A stretch of DNA of 64,000 nucleotides from Populus alba (taxonomy: Eukaryota; Streptophyta; Magnoliopsida; Malpighiales; Salicaceae), in NCBI RefSeq assembly GCF_005239225.2, contig NC_133293.1, positions 10,756,333-10,820,332 of the forward strand, read 5' to 3'. A program made the position numbers and the translations under genes. Of this stretch, positions 48,063 through 60,818 are shown piece after piece; position 1 is the first letter of the stretch, and every line of letters begins with the position of its first letter. The notes beneath the pieces are model-generated. The model ran no database searches. It saw only the letters and a program-made list of their open reading frames with translations, and was not told the origin of the DNA.

Positions 48063-50809
48063 GAGCCTGACCGAAAGAACTATGACACATGCATTTCTGT
48101 TTTTCTTCCTTTTTTATTTTTTTCCCGTTTTTTCAATTAGCTTAGGGAAGTTAAAGTAACAGCTCTCTCGTAAGTCGCTGAAAATCTGTCTACATCAGCA
48201 AGTTCCTGGTAGAAGCTTGTATAAAATAGGAACACGATGTCCAGTGTCATACTGGGAGAGGCATTATTTTGGGTAGTTGTTCACCCATTGGTAAGAACTG
48301 TTGACATGTTAGCGGAAACTTACTATTATTATTCTTTGGAAATGCAAGACAAATTATCTGGTGATTGATCATTGAGTGCTTAAACTTTTCGGATTCTAAT
48401 ATAACGCTGTATGGTTTCGTTAATGGGTTTACATGCCTATGCTCTGAATTTTAGCCTCTTTTACATATGGATTCACCATCTCAGAACTTGTTAGATGCCA
48501 GTGAATGTATAATGGGCGTAATTCCGCATGCTTCAGAACTTGTCAGACAGCAGAGATGATTTTCTTATCCCTTACTAAATTTCTTACAAAAACCTCTTGA
48601 ATCCTGGAATGCTGTGAGAAATAAAACTTTCAAATTTTTGAGGTTGGTGGTTAGCGGTGTGCCAGCTTGACTCGGAGGAGTACCGCCCGATGGTAAAAAC
48701 TTTTCGCTAATAAAATCTCTTGAACTTGTTCTAACAGTTTTATGAATCAAGGTTTCAGGATGAGAATAATCTGTCTCCTCCTCGACTGCCAAAAATCGAT
48801 AATTAATGATAATAGAAATATAGAATGACATGTAATCATCAATTACGTAATGCTTCGAGTTATATATATTCTCGGTCCGAAAAGAAAAAGGAAATATAAG
48901 ATCATTATCAACAGAGGTAAGAAGTTGAAATGTGCGCCGCTGGATTGGATCATGATTTAATTCCGAGCTCGGTTTCTATTGATAAAAATTATGGGTGAAA
49001 GAAATCCCTTATTCCCAACTGGGTTAGTTGATCCTCAAAATACAAGTTCGTTTATTTCTATTAAAAATAAAACAGCATGAACTTTGCAACTGGCAATAGC
49101 GTTTTGGTTGGATCGGATATAAAGTAATAATAATAATAATAATAAAAAAGTGATAAGAAATTAAATAACAAGAAACGAATGCTTAGTGAATATTTAAGAA
49201 CTCGAAAGAATTCATGGTTATATGAGTTTAATTGTCTGAGCAAGCTGCATGTCCCAGCAACTTATAAAACTTACAAGAGACCTTGGAAGGTTTGAGAACA
49301 TGTCTCTGTCTCTGTCCATCATTATAAAAGGTTTTTGTCTGTGAATCTGAAGGAGCAAGCTGCCGTGGTCTTTTATAAGGGTAAATAATTTAATTTGTCT
49401 TTAATTATATCTTTATGTAGGATCAAACATGTCATCTAGTCAAATATTTCTATCCAGATTGCCAGTAATAGTATTTTTCATTCCAGAACTGTCCGATATA
49501 ATTCAAAAATCTCTTAAGATTGCTCAAATTATTTTAAGAAAAAAAAAAAATTTCAAAGCTAATCAACCATTAATTTTTTTTTTGAAAAAATAAAATTATA
49601 TTCTTGTATACTTGAAGTATCTTTTTTCAATGAAAATTTAATTATGTTAATCTGGATAAAAAAAAACTTGATAGAAAGATATATTGAAGAAATAGATATT
49701 ATACATGGACATAATAAACCCAATTAAAAATATAAAGATATTATAAAGACATTACCCACTATATGGATTAAATCATTTATTCTTTCTATAGTCAACAAAT
49801 GCAATTATTTTGCATAATGATTGCTGGATTCCCATGAAAGGTCGTGTCTATGTGTTAGTCGTGTCTATGTGTTCAAAAATGAAATGAAAAGCACAGGGAA
49901 ACCATCATTGACCAGAAAATGAGGGATGATAAAAAAAAGATTTGGGAAATGGAAAGAACATACAACCAAGAATAATTATAGATGAACAAAAACATTGAAA
50001 AACTAATTAAATCAAGAAAATTAAAAATATTAAATCGTAAAAAAAACGATAAATTTTTTTAAAAAACTAATCAGTTTGATTTTGATTTTATAAACTTAAA
50101 ACTAAAAAAACCAAACCGAATTCAAGCCAAAAAAACCGAGTCAAACCGGAAAAATCAAGCTAAACCGGTTTGAACCACTTTTTGTCCTAAAAACCGAACC
50201 GAAACTGGTTGATTTGAACTAGTTTTAGTTTGATTTTTAAAAACATTCAATTTGATTACTTTAAAAATAAAACAAACCAAATAAAAAATAATCACTCCTC
50301 TTATTATTGCGTTGCATCAAGAACAAAAAAATGAACTAATAATTTTTATGGACTGATTATTTTTTATTTCTAAAACAAACTGTCGTTCACATGCATTTTG
50401 GAGTGAAATTCAAATTCACTCATCATAGGCAATACTCAAAAATATCTCTCACGCACAAAAATTATCAAATGAAAAAAGAAGGAAAAAAGAAGAGGAAAGC
50501 TCTCATGAGCATCTCATCTTCTTCAACGTCATAAAGAATTACTCACTATACTGTATTCTCCTTTCTCGTATAAAGATAGAATTTATGAACAACTATTATG
50601 TTGAAATTGAAATTTATGTGAGGAAAGTGAGTACAAAAATATCTAATAATTCCTCCATTTTTTTTTTCAAGAATTGTGGTTACACTCCAGATGGCTCATC
50701 ATATGGCTGTGAATTTTTGTTTGTTAATGCCTATAAGAAAATGAAAAAAAAAAATTGCTTCATATGCGTAGCAATAGCCACTTTTTATTATTGTTTGAAA
50801 TTGTGGTGG

Positions 50810-50975
50810 AGAGCATGTTTTAAAATTGTTTTTTTACTTGAATTGATATAATTTTTTTATAATTTTAAAATCAGTATGTCAAAACTATCATAAAACATTA
50901 AAAAAACCCATCAATTTAATATTTTTTTCAAGTAAAAAACACTTAAAAACATAAGCATAAGCTATGACGACACAC
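50810..50975. mobile_element. AT-rich MITE-like copy
   Basis: It carries a degenerate ATCAGTATGTCAAAACTATC block and the well-kept TTTTTTTCAAGTAAAAAACACTTAAAAA end. The boundaries are approximate. Confidence 0.5.
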
Positions 50976-52726
50976 CTGAATAGTAATCTAGTTTTTTTTT
51001 CAGCATTTTTTTAATTAATTTTTTATAATTCCATCATTTTATGAAATTATCCTAATTTCATACCATAGATCACAGGTTTCATGTGTTAACACAGCTTGAC
51101 CTGACCTATTATTATTATTATTTGTTGTTGTTACTTTTTTTTATTATTATATTATCAAATTAATTGAGATTTAAGGTAACCTTTGAATCGTTATTGATTC
51201 TTTAAAAATATTATTGTTATCTAAATATGTTTTTTACATATTAAAAAAAATTGATGCGGCTCACTGTATGTTGCGTGCCACCAGTCTAGTTACTAAAAAA
51301 AAGGGTGAGACTGGGAGTGCCAACCTTTAATGGGTAATGTTGACCGCCTCCCTCCCCCTCTAAAAATCGATAAAAAAAATTCCTGAAAAATATTTAAAAA
51401 CCAAAAATCAAAACCTGAAATGATTTTTTCTGTACTTTTAAATGCTATTTAATATAAAAGCCTTTTTCAACTACATGTATTGTCAAATACTTTCTACATT
51501 AACAATTGACAATACAACCAATAACAAAATTTAATTATTATTAACAAAAAGTTAATTCAGTACTCACTTCCTCACAAAGCAGTATTTTTCACTAGAAAAA
51601 TGATTTGTTTTAACTATTTTTTTTCTTATAATTATGATAGTGATATCTAAATATATTTTTATATTAAAAAAAATTATAATATAACCTGCAATGAAGCATA
51701 GATCAATTATGTAATTCAGACCGTGGTATAGTAAATTATTCAAGGTAAATTATTATCTGTGAAAATGCTTTTTCTGCGTCAAGGCATAATCACATGATGG
51801 TAATGAAGAAAGAATTTTTTGCGAAAAATAAAATGTTTGGTATGATAAAATCTTCTGCTCGTTAGCTTCCAATGTTCGAAAGCAGGTGCACGAGCGCAAC
51901 AGTAAAGTGGGCATTGGTGGGTTTCTCTTTCCATTTTAAAATGATTCTCTTGTGGACCCTTAAACCCTTTAAAAGGGTTCAAAATAACAAGGGACGGAAA
52001 TTAAGGGGCAATAATGCTAAAAGTTAAAGAACACCTGAGATTTCAGAAATGGCCAAAATCCAAATATTCTCATCACCTTCGGACACTTGCATGATAATGT
52101 TCCATCATGTTCGGGAGTGTTTTATATGTTGTTTTTTAAAATATTATTTATTTAAAAATATATTAAAATATTTTTTTATTCTTTTTTACATTAACAAATC
52201 AAAATAATAATAAAAATTGCGAAACCCGCCTGTTCCATTTTTCTTCTTTTGAAATTTGGATTGGCCCACCTTTTCCTTTTCCAAGTTCATTTCATTAAAG
52301 AAAGTTGATTATTTTTTATTTGATTTAGTTTTTTTTAAAAAAATAATTAAATCAAAATTTTTTTAAAAAATTAAAAGTGATTCAAATTGACCGGTTTTGA
52401 TTTGATTTTTTAGAATATAAACTAGTTCAAATTGATTTAATTTTTTTTAATTTAGTTTAGTTTTTTTTAAGTTTTTTTTTAATTTTAAAAACTTATCAGT
52501 TTTTTAGTATTTTTTGCTGCCGCAGCTAGAATGCAATATCACCTTCATATATATATATATATATATATATAAAAGGGACCAAGGCTCTCTCCCTCTCCCG
52601 TGAACAGACACACGGCCACTCTCCATTAAGACCTTGTTTTTTATGTCTCCGATCATGCATCTAATAAACTACAGCCCAAACGCTGCCCAGCCCCGCTCAG
52701 CCCAGCCCCGTTCTGACTTTTGCCTG

Positions 52727-52941
52727 TTTGGCATTGGGGCCAAACTGGTTTTGGAAAAAATTCAATTTTTTTTTATTAAAATTGAGTGCCGTTTGTATTT
52801 TTTAGATCGTTTTGATATGCTAATGTCAAAAATAATTTTTAAAAAATAAAAAAATATTATTAACATGCTTTTCAATACGAAAAGTTATTTTTTCAATACG
52901 AAAAGTTATTTAAAAAACGATCATTACCGCACTCCCAATCT
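52727..52941. mobile_element. MITE copy with internal 21-bp duplication
   Basis: The left end GGCATTGGGGCC and right end CGCACTCCCAATC are partly inverted. The family core AGATCGTTTTGATATGCTAATGTC is well kept. The sequence TTTCAATACGAAAAGTTATT is duplicated in tandem near 52871-52913. Confidence 0.65.
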
Positions 52942-53028
52942 AATGCTTGTAAGATGTTGCCGCGTTAAATAAAATAAAAGCTGAAAAGGAAAAAAGAGAG
53001 GTGGAGTAACACGTGTAGAAAAGAAGAG

Positions 53029-53074
53029 CCTGGAAGGGTGAGAAAAGAAGAGCCTGGAAGATCACCCTTCCAGG
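53029..53074. repeat. Perfect 13-bp stem hairpin
   Basis: CCTGGAAGGGTGA at 53029-53041 is exactly inverted at 53062-53074 (TCACCCTTCCAGG), with a 20-base loop that itself contains a direct copy of GAAGAGCCTGGAAG. It is GC-richer than its surroundings. Confidence 0.85.
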
Positions 53075-54615
53075 CAGGATATACACATCACATCAGCACA
53101 TACGTCGCTATTCTAGAACGCGGGGCCCAGAGCAGTCTCCTAATGGGGACCACAAGCAAGGGCAAATTTGGTAGCAAATCATACATTTCGTTTACAGTAT
53201 TTTAATTTCTCCCGCGAACCTTCCCTTTCCCATCCTGGGCTTTGGCTTTGGGTGTCTCAACAAAATCATCTATTCTGGACACAATTGCAACCTTAAGGTG
53301 TGATGTTTAATAAAAATCTTGAATTTATCTTACCTTCAATTATTATTTTTAATTTTAATATATTTTTAAATAAAAAATATCTTAAAAAAAATCCTACAAC
53401 AATCTTAAGCGGCTGCAGACAGACACTAGATCCCGTACATGCTTCCTCCTTTCAATTTACAACAAAGATAACCACATACCACAGAGCACCGCTCTGAAAA
53501 AACAAGAAAGAAAGAACAAACAAATAAAGACAATTAGAGAGCGCAATACATTGTGAGAGATAACGTAATCACATTAGATCCACAATAATGGGCAGCGGCA
53601 ACGTGTAAGATAAAGACCATAAAGTGACAAACCCCTTTTCGAGGGTAAGAGATGACGTGGAAGTAATTCACGATTTCACAAAGGCAAAGCTAGGGTTTTA
53701 TGCAACATGGACAGTCACTACACTAGTAAGTTAAAAACCAAATAATTGCAAGCCAAAATCGGAGCTCTTGTTTTCAAGTTTGAACCTTCCTTAGGTAAGG
53801 TGCGCCCGTGTATCTGCAAAACAACCTCTCTCTCTGTCAAACCATCACCCCCTCAATTCAATACAGCAAATCCCATGATGTTGTATTACCTAGCACGACT
53901 AAATTGTCCCAGAAATTAAAATATGACATCATCACACACGGAACAAGGATGGAGACAAATTAAATAAAAAAAATTGGGAGGGTTTACTTTTATATGTGCA
54001 AGACATAATTCATATACACCATCCACTGCACGTAATATATATATATTGTTTTAGAAGATGCTTGCCTAATGCGCTTTCAGGAAAATAAAATTAGACCCCA
54101 AAAAAAAGGGATGGAAAATCTAGCAGTGGAGAAAATAACTGACCCAAGAGAGGGAAAGGTAGTTCTTTTTCTTCACCTTTCCACGTCCATCTTTCCTCTT
54201 TTTCTCTACAAAAACACTTGAACCAATCTTTTCCCATGTCTTTTCATTCCCAGCCTCTCGTCGTCAAACCAATCAAATTTAACTAGACCTGACCATCAAC
54301 CCTGTCAGCCTATAGACACAAGTGTACAGAGAGAGATAATACGCACGGCGAGCAAGTCCAGTCAGCAGACAACATTACTGCCCTTATGGGCTCAACTTCC
54401 TTTTACCAAAATTGGGGTTCGGATCTACCTGGCGTGCTTTCCTTGAACATTTCTCACCCCTTCATTCTGCCAGTAGGTATTCAAAATGTCATTCCCTTGG
54501 CTTGTTAATTGCTTTCCCTTCATAAATTGAAAAATCCCCAATCAAACCAATCTACTAGTCTTTTTCAATCTTCTCCGATCCGGAGGTTGCCATCTAAAGC
54601 ACCAGGCACATGATT

Positions 54616-57600
54616 CTATTCGCCAGCAGGTTGTTGTTTCTTCTCTGCCGGTTTCACCTGAACCGCAGTGGGAACAGGATGAACATAAGAGAAACCAGCG
54701 GGTAAAATCTGATGCGGCTTTCCAGGGGGCTGTGCAGCAGCAAATTGGGCATGGATAAGACCCTGTGAAGGTAAGCCACCTCCTTTCATATTGTTAGCAG
54801 CTGCCTTTGCAGGATCAGTACTACTGGTAAAGGCAAGCGTGACTGGAGGACATAATGACAACATCCCTGTAGAGGAGGTAGCTGAAGTGCCTTGTGATTG
54901 CTGCTGCTGCTGATCACTGCGGTGTCTTTGGAGATAAACCCCACTACCCACTGGTGTAGTAGAACTTGCGGCGTGTTGAGCTTGGGCTTGCATATAATTA
55001 GTGTACATTATCTGAGCCTGCTGCTGCTTTGATAGCGGCTGTTGATGTGACATTTGAGGCTTTGTGCCAGAGTTAGATGAAGAGGTGCTGTGAGGATGAC
55101 CAAGGATTGATGGAATATTTCTTCCCCCAACTGGAGAAGATTTTTGCACAGGTACTGATGCAGAGTTCTTGGATTGTTGAGATGATAACGTAGAAGATTG
55201 ACCACCTTTGTTACTTGTGGAAGCGGATGTCCTCGGACTTCCACCTGCACTCTTAGAAATTGATGTTGTGGGAGAACCAACCATCATCGGGGGAGATGGG
55301 GATTGGTTACTGCTGGGATTTGGTTGCCCTTGCGGCGAAGCAGATGGTTTTTGGTTAGCTGCAAAAGATATCTGTGCATGCCCTCCTTGTGTTCGGCCTT
55401 GTTGTTGGGTAAGATTTTTGAGGGTTGATGAAGCTGGCGTTAGAGATGGAGAAGGAACTTGAGAGGTGGTGGTCCTCACGGAATTTTTCCACTGGGGTGA
55501 TTGAGCAGGGCTACTGCTGTTTTGAACAAAATTTTGAGGGAAGGCAGAAAGTGCATTAGGGAACTTGGTGGCCATGGCTGGTGATGATGAAATATGATCG
55601 GGATAAGCACTTCCATTGCTAGTTGCTGGGGTTTTACTACGAGAGGAAGCTGCAGCCACAAATTGTTGATGCTTCTGAAGCTGAAGAATTTGCTGCTGCT
55701 GCTGATTCCGCTGCATCTGCTGCTGTATACTTGGTGCATTTGCACCACTGATAGTAGCTGACATAACAGAGCCAGAGGTCCGAGAAGGAGTAGACCCAAG
55801 GTTAAGAGTTCGGGCTGAGCTATCAATGACATTGTTGACTGGCATTGTTGAAATGGGGGAGTCTGTTAAATCTGCCCGAGAGAACACAATTGACTGCCCG
55901 GCAGTTAATGGAGCCTTTACTCCTGTAATGGCCTTCCTCTCTTCTTCCACATTAGAAGTGTCATTTCCTCCAGTTTTCCCTTCTTCAGAAACACGGTAAT
56001 TCTTCTTCTGCTGTGCTGCTTGGGCAGCAGGAATTAAGTGATATCCATGTCTTGCTGCCTCTGGGAGGCTTTGGAGAAGAGCATGATTCTGTGCAATTGA
56101 AGAAATATCAAGTCCCGGGGAAGCAGTGGTTCCATTGATGGAAGTAAATGACATGGCAAAAGCCTGAGAGGCTGAAGGTTCAGCCCCAGCCTTGGAGACC
56201 TGTGTTTGTGGTTGCCGGGGTTTCTTTTCACTAGTATTGCCACTTGCACTATGGGCACCACCCATCGGTGTGGGATTCATCAAAGCAAAGTTTGCTGGAT
56301 GTATTGGCATTAAATTCTGGCCATAAAGACTCGTATTTGGACGGGAGACTTGACTGTCAGCAGTTGAAGGGCTGTCTTCACCACCTAATTCACTCTCGAG
56401 TTGACGAGCTTGGGGAGAAACAGTCTGACTTTGCATCTGCTGCCGTTGCTGGTGTGGCAGGGAATGGGGCAGCTGATTTTTAGGGCCAGGAAAACCTTTC
56501 AGATCTCCACCAACCCCATTGCCATGCAATCTCTGCTGCTGATTCTGCAAATGTTTCTGGGATGATGAGGAACCACTGGTAATGCTCGGATTGTGATGGC
56601 CTTGTTGGCTTTGTTGTGTCTGGGTGGATGGCTGCTGCTGTTGCTGAAGCTGTGAAGGATGGAGCATTTGAGAAGAATAAAACGATCCATTAAACAAAGG
56701 CATTGCCTGGGGATGGGTTCCTCTATAAGCTGTTGCGGCCCCAACATGAGCAGGGATGGGAATCGGGAATGCTCCATTCTGCAAAATTGCCAAGTATTGG
56801 GTTTCATTGCCAGGCGGGTAGTTGAAGCTCATTTGTGTAGGACCAGCTATAGCTGATGCTGTGGCACTCATTGAAGCAGAACTTGAGGCACTTGAAGAGG
56901 CTACACTGCCTGCAGCAGGAGGAGACTTCACACTTCCAGGTCGGACAGAAGCTGCTGCTGCTGCAGCAGCAGCAGCTTGTTGTTGATTCAATGGGAAGAT
57001 AAAAGTGGGCCCATGCTGGAATTTAACAAAAAGAAAACTAACACTCAAAAAACCAAAACCCATGGACAGATCACAGAGTTAAGAACATTACAACTCAAGA
57101 GACGACCATACCATTATATTACTAGGAGCACCTGGGGGCAGGGCTTGCTGGAGCAAAATCTGCTTTCTCTGTGCAGCTTCTGCAATGTTGGCACCTTGAG
57201 AATTCTTCTCCTTCCCACAGGGACCTGGAAAAATGGCAAGACTCTGTCCCTTTTCATGCACAGAATTCACACCTCTACCTGCATGCAAGTCAGCGGATGG
57301 CACCACATTCATATTGCACGCTTTAGCCCCATATTGTAAAGCAGAACCAGCAGCTGGTGGCCAGAAAGGATTCATCCTTGTAAATTGCTGGTAACAATGA
57401 ATATTCCTTGCAATGTAGCAATGTGTTGCACACCTTTTTGGCCGTGGTTGGCTAAAAATTAAATGAGGAGGCTGCAACAAGTTCACAAAGAACCCATCAG
57501 AAAGGAGGAGGGATTACATTTTTTTCCAGATGCTCAAACAACAGTTTAGAGAACAAAGGAAAAAAAAAAGCCATAACATGCATACCTGTATGGCTGCAGA

Positions 57601-57899
57601 AGACAAGGTGCTTCCATCCATGGATACAACTCCTTGTAGAGGTGCCATATATCTGCCGATACGAAAATGTCATTTCCCCAGAGAAGAGAATCTAAAGCAT
57701 TGTACGGCCAAAGAATGAAAGAATCAAACAACACCCAAAAGACAATACCCCATGTGAGGAAGCCCACCGGGCCAGCCAGTCATAGACATTGGCAAAGGTA
57801 AAGAACTGGATTGCGCTGAGAATGGGACAGAAAAAAGAGAAGGAAAAAAAATTGAATCATCAACCCAATTGAAAAAATTTGACGAGAACAACAGTTCTC

Positions 57900-57939
<40 letters not shown>

Positions 57940-60605
57940 AGAGAAATCCGCTATTTTCTTTTTACCAATTTTCTCTGTGTTGGGTTGCGGCTGCACATGC
58001 TGAAGCAGCTTATTTCTACTTGTAGTAACGGTGGCGCTATCTCTATCAGCCTTCCCTAGATCAAGCTGGAGATCGATATTCCTCTCTTTATTAACAAGTG
58101 GCTTCTGGGATTCAACTTCTTCGCCAGTAACTTTTGTCTTTTTCTCTACAGGTTCCACATTTATATCTTCCTTTACAACTTTCAATGCTTTCTCATCTTC
58201 TTTGACCATCACAGGCTTCTTTTCCTGCCATATTGAACAAGCAAAAGCATAAGAACCAACATCATTAATTTTTCACAAACCGCATCATAACAAACAGATA
58301 AGCTGGTAAGTGATAAAAAGCAGAAAGTACAAGGTGGTCCCACTCACCGTTTCCCCATATGTGACCATAGATTTAGGATCTACGGCCACAAAATCAATCT
58401 CACTGTCCCTTTCTGGAGATGAACTTGATGGAGGAGCCTGTGACTCGATGAAAATAAAAAATAAATATATATGTGTGTGTATATAGATTACAATCCCGGA
58501 AATGAGTTTTCCTAGAGGAAAAGTATTAAAGTTGTAAAATTGTGAATAAATCTTCACCATCAGATCTATCTGGAACTTCTCTTCTTGCTGACAATCAATC
58601 TCAGAGACCATCAAATTCCTGTAAGAAAAAATATCCGAGATAACCAAAATCAGATCCCAGGCTTCAGAACAATGAAGAAGATCAAAATCAAACAAGCGTC
58701 CATTTAATCGATGCTCACGCTTTATTTGCTGTCAAACTCTCGCAATCATCATCCAATCTAAGACTAGGAGTAGATTCCTTCTTCGGAGACCGAGTTTCTT
58801 CTATCAGTCCACCCAAATCTCTACATTCTGATCCTTCAGTCGTGGGCTTAGAATCCGATATCGGATGATTCTCCAGCTTAACCGCCTCCTGCAGCTGCGC
58901 CTCTGTCATTGCGGGAGCAGCTTGATTAGACAATAAATCATGTGAAACTCCACCATTTTCAGCTGCAGATCCCGAGTTCTCTAAATTAGGAGAAGAATCA
59001 ATTCTTGCAGGCTGATCAACGTCAACCTTGGCTATTGACAAAATGGAACTATTACGAGCAGGAAAGTTTGTGGGATGCTCGTCATCATACTTAACTGGCC
59101 GCGGTCTTTTCCTCTTAGGTGCTGCAAACCAAAACCCAAAAAAGATTATATCAACATAAAGAATGAAATCAAAATGAGGAACCTTTGCTCTGATCACATC
59201 CTTTTCCCTTAAAATCGCCAGAGCATTGAGGAAGAAAATGAAACCGCTTCTGCTCATGAAAACTCACCAATTGCAGACATGGGAGCAGCAGAAGAACTAG
59301 AATTAGATGGTGGGATAGAAGATGACTGAGGAACAGTGGACTGTGAGTTGGAGATCGGTGAGGAAACTCTGGATTTAGCATCACTAGTAGTTTTATTGTG
59401 GTTCGCTTCTCTGAAATCAAACTTGATCGAATCATTTCCCATGATTTCTTGCTTTGTAGCTCCTTGAGGTTGCCTCAGCAACCCATATAACACCTCAGCG
59501 ATCTCAAACTCAATCTCATCTTGTGCAGAAGTAGATTTTGAAGAAGATTTAGGAGGTCTCTGTTTCGTTCCATTAGGTTTCTACAACAGCAAAAGCAAAA
59601 GCAATCGTCAGTTTATTGACCCAAAAATTATTAAAAGAAAAGGCAAAATCCTGTAGAAATGAAGCAACGGACCATCTTCTTTTTCACTGAAGCATTGGAA
59701 GATGATGGAGGAGAGACAGGAGCCGCCGGAGAAGCTGAAGCTAACATAGCTGGTCCACTCGATCTTACCGGAGATATTGAAGCTTGACAGGGAATTTGCT
59801 CACTACCAACTCCACCACTCGAAGTCCAACATTCATGTGACCTCTTTGTAGATGCTGCAAAAGAAAACCAAAAATCAACAATCAACTAAAATCTGAAAAT
59901 TTTGCCTCTGTATATTAAATCTCTTCCACCTCTATACCTGACCGAGCTTTTCTAGGAACCGACACACCAATCATCTCATCAGGAGCCTTCCACGGTGTAA
60001 CTGCAGCAGTGGTATTCGTCGCCGTCGGCGCGGCTCGAAAAACTTTTGCCTGCGGCGGAAAGCTCTTCCTATGATGATGATTAGACATAGAAGAAGAAGA
60101 TAAAGAAGAAGGGTTCGGTGGGAGCATCCTCATGGAACTTCCTACAACACCAACCGCATCATCTTCATCTTCATCTTCGTCATCATTAACGCTCTCTTCG
60201 TCTGAGGTCTCGTCTCGCTCTCCATCTTCCCTATTGCTCCCGTGCATCAGTCTCTCCCCTCTCCTCCTCTTACTCCTGCCGCTAATCCGATCTCTTTCTC
60301 GGTCTTTCTCACGGTCCCGGTCCCGGTCCCTGTCTCTATCCCGATCCCGATCTCGATCTTTTTTTCGATCTCGCAGCTTCGTTGTTTCTTGCAACTCCAC
60401 CGGTCCATCTTCTTCTGCAATAACGGACACCAAAACACATCAAAATTAATACGAACGGTCTTGATTTAACAGGAGCCAAAGAGAGTTAGATCTGATGAGA
60501 AATTAAACCTGGAGAGTCTCTTAGGCTGCTACTTCTGTGTCTTCTTCTAGACAAACCATTACTAGCTGTCATACCCGCTCTTCTTGCTTCTCTATTTCTA
60601 TCCAT
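54616..60605 (-). CDS. TIC: TIME FOR COFFEE, circadian clock nuclear protein
   Basis: In Arabidopsis, TIC is a nuclear regulator that supports clock amplitude and LHY expression and links the clock with metabolism and jasmonate signalling. Twelve exons, read 5' to 3': 60605-60509, 60414-59938, 59854-59673, 59580-59268, 59121-58719, 58618-58558, 58437-58348, 58224-57966, 57815-57749, 57652-57586, 57471-57112 and 57015-54616, giving 1591 aa; the Arabidopsis protein is about 1550. The N-terminus MDRNREARRAG is family-typical. An Arg/Asp repeat spans residues ~47-78, followed by basic RSKRRRGERL and an acidic run. EIEFEIAEVLYGLLRQPQ, APKRKRPRPVKYDDE and the MNPFWPPAAG block are conserved. The 800-residue last exon is Ser/Gln-rich with poly-Ala (~803-814) and poly-Gln. 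Largely low-complexity, with no enzyme domain visible. Confidence 0.95.
56949..56978 (-). repeat. Perfect 30-bp triplet palindrome coding poly-alanine in TIC
   Basis: AAG followed by four CTG and four CAG units and CTT is its own reverse complement. On the coding strand it supplies the GCT and GCA codons of the poly-Ala run after QQQ. Such a sequence can form a hairpin on either strand. Confidence 0.95.
60290..60392 (-). repeat. Coding minisatellite for the Arg/Asp repeat of TIC
   Basis: Imperfect 6-bp units (CGGGAC or CGAGAT types on the coding strand) encode alternating Arg-Asp. Codon choice varies between units. Confidence 0.85.
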
Positions 60606-60621
60606 CTCTTTCTTTGCCTTT

Positions 60622-60818
60622 CTAATAACAAATCACTTGTAACTCAGGAAGTTTATCTCATCTCTCATATCACCAAAAACCACGCATAATTGAGGGTTTT
60701 TCAGAAATACCGATGTATTTTATCTTATAGAACAAGTGATATTTTATTTTTTTTGGGTAATCAAGGATTTTCGACCAAGAAAAATTTTCGGTGTTGAAAC
60801 ATCCTAGCTTTCACTTAC
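60622..60818 (-). other. Probable 5' UTR intron of TIC
   Basis: On the minus strand GAAG|GTAAGTG (donor 60818-60813) and TTATTAG|AAAGGC (acceptor 60624-60622) match strong splice sites. They would leave a 16-base leader exon piece before the ATG. The intron is T-rich toward its 3' end. Inferred from splice signals only. Confidence 0.55.

Larger units (their letters stand above)
48063..54615. other. Intergenic region between KMS-like gene and TIC
   Basis: The gene ends converge here. The first ~400 bases and last ~500 bases are probably 3' UTR or flank. No gene is supported between them. The region holds a TAA trinucleotide run (49125-49146), an AAACCG-rich block (about 50100-50270), MITE-like copies and a TA run (52548-52571). 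Confidence 0.6.

Noticed and set aside
49125..49146. Trinucleotide run considered as part of an array
   Set aside because: A plain microsatellite; no spacer-repeat structure, and no CRISPR array is expected in plant nuclear DNA.
55208..55462. 84-codon plus-strand ORF and other ORFs inside 54616-57015
   Set aside because: Shadows of the long TIC last exon.
57905..57936. Long poly-A/T tract that could mark a retrocopy
   Set aside because: It lies in a TIC intron between exons 8 and 9; no target duplication or inserted sequence is seen.
60132..60449. 105-codon Ser/Arg-rich plus-strand ORF
   Set aside because: Antisense to the Arg/Asp repeat exon of TIC; low complexity explains the open frame.
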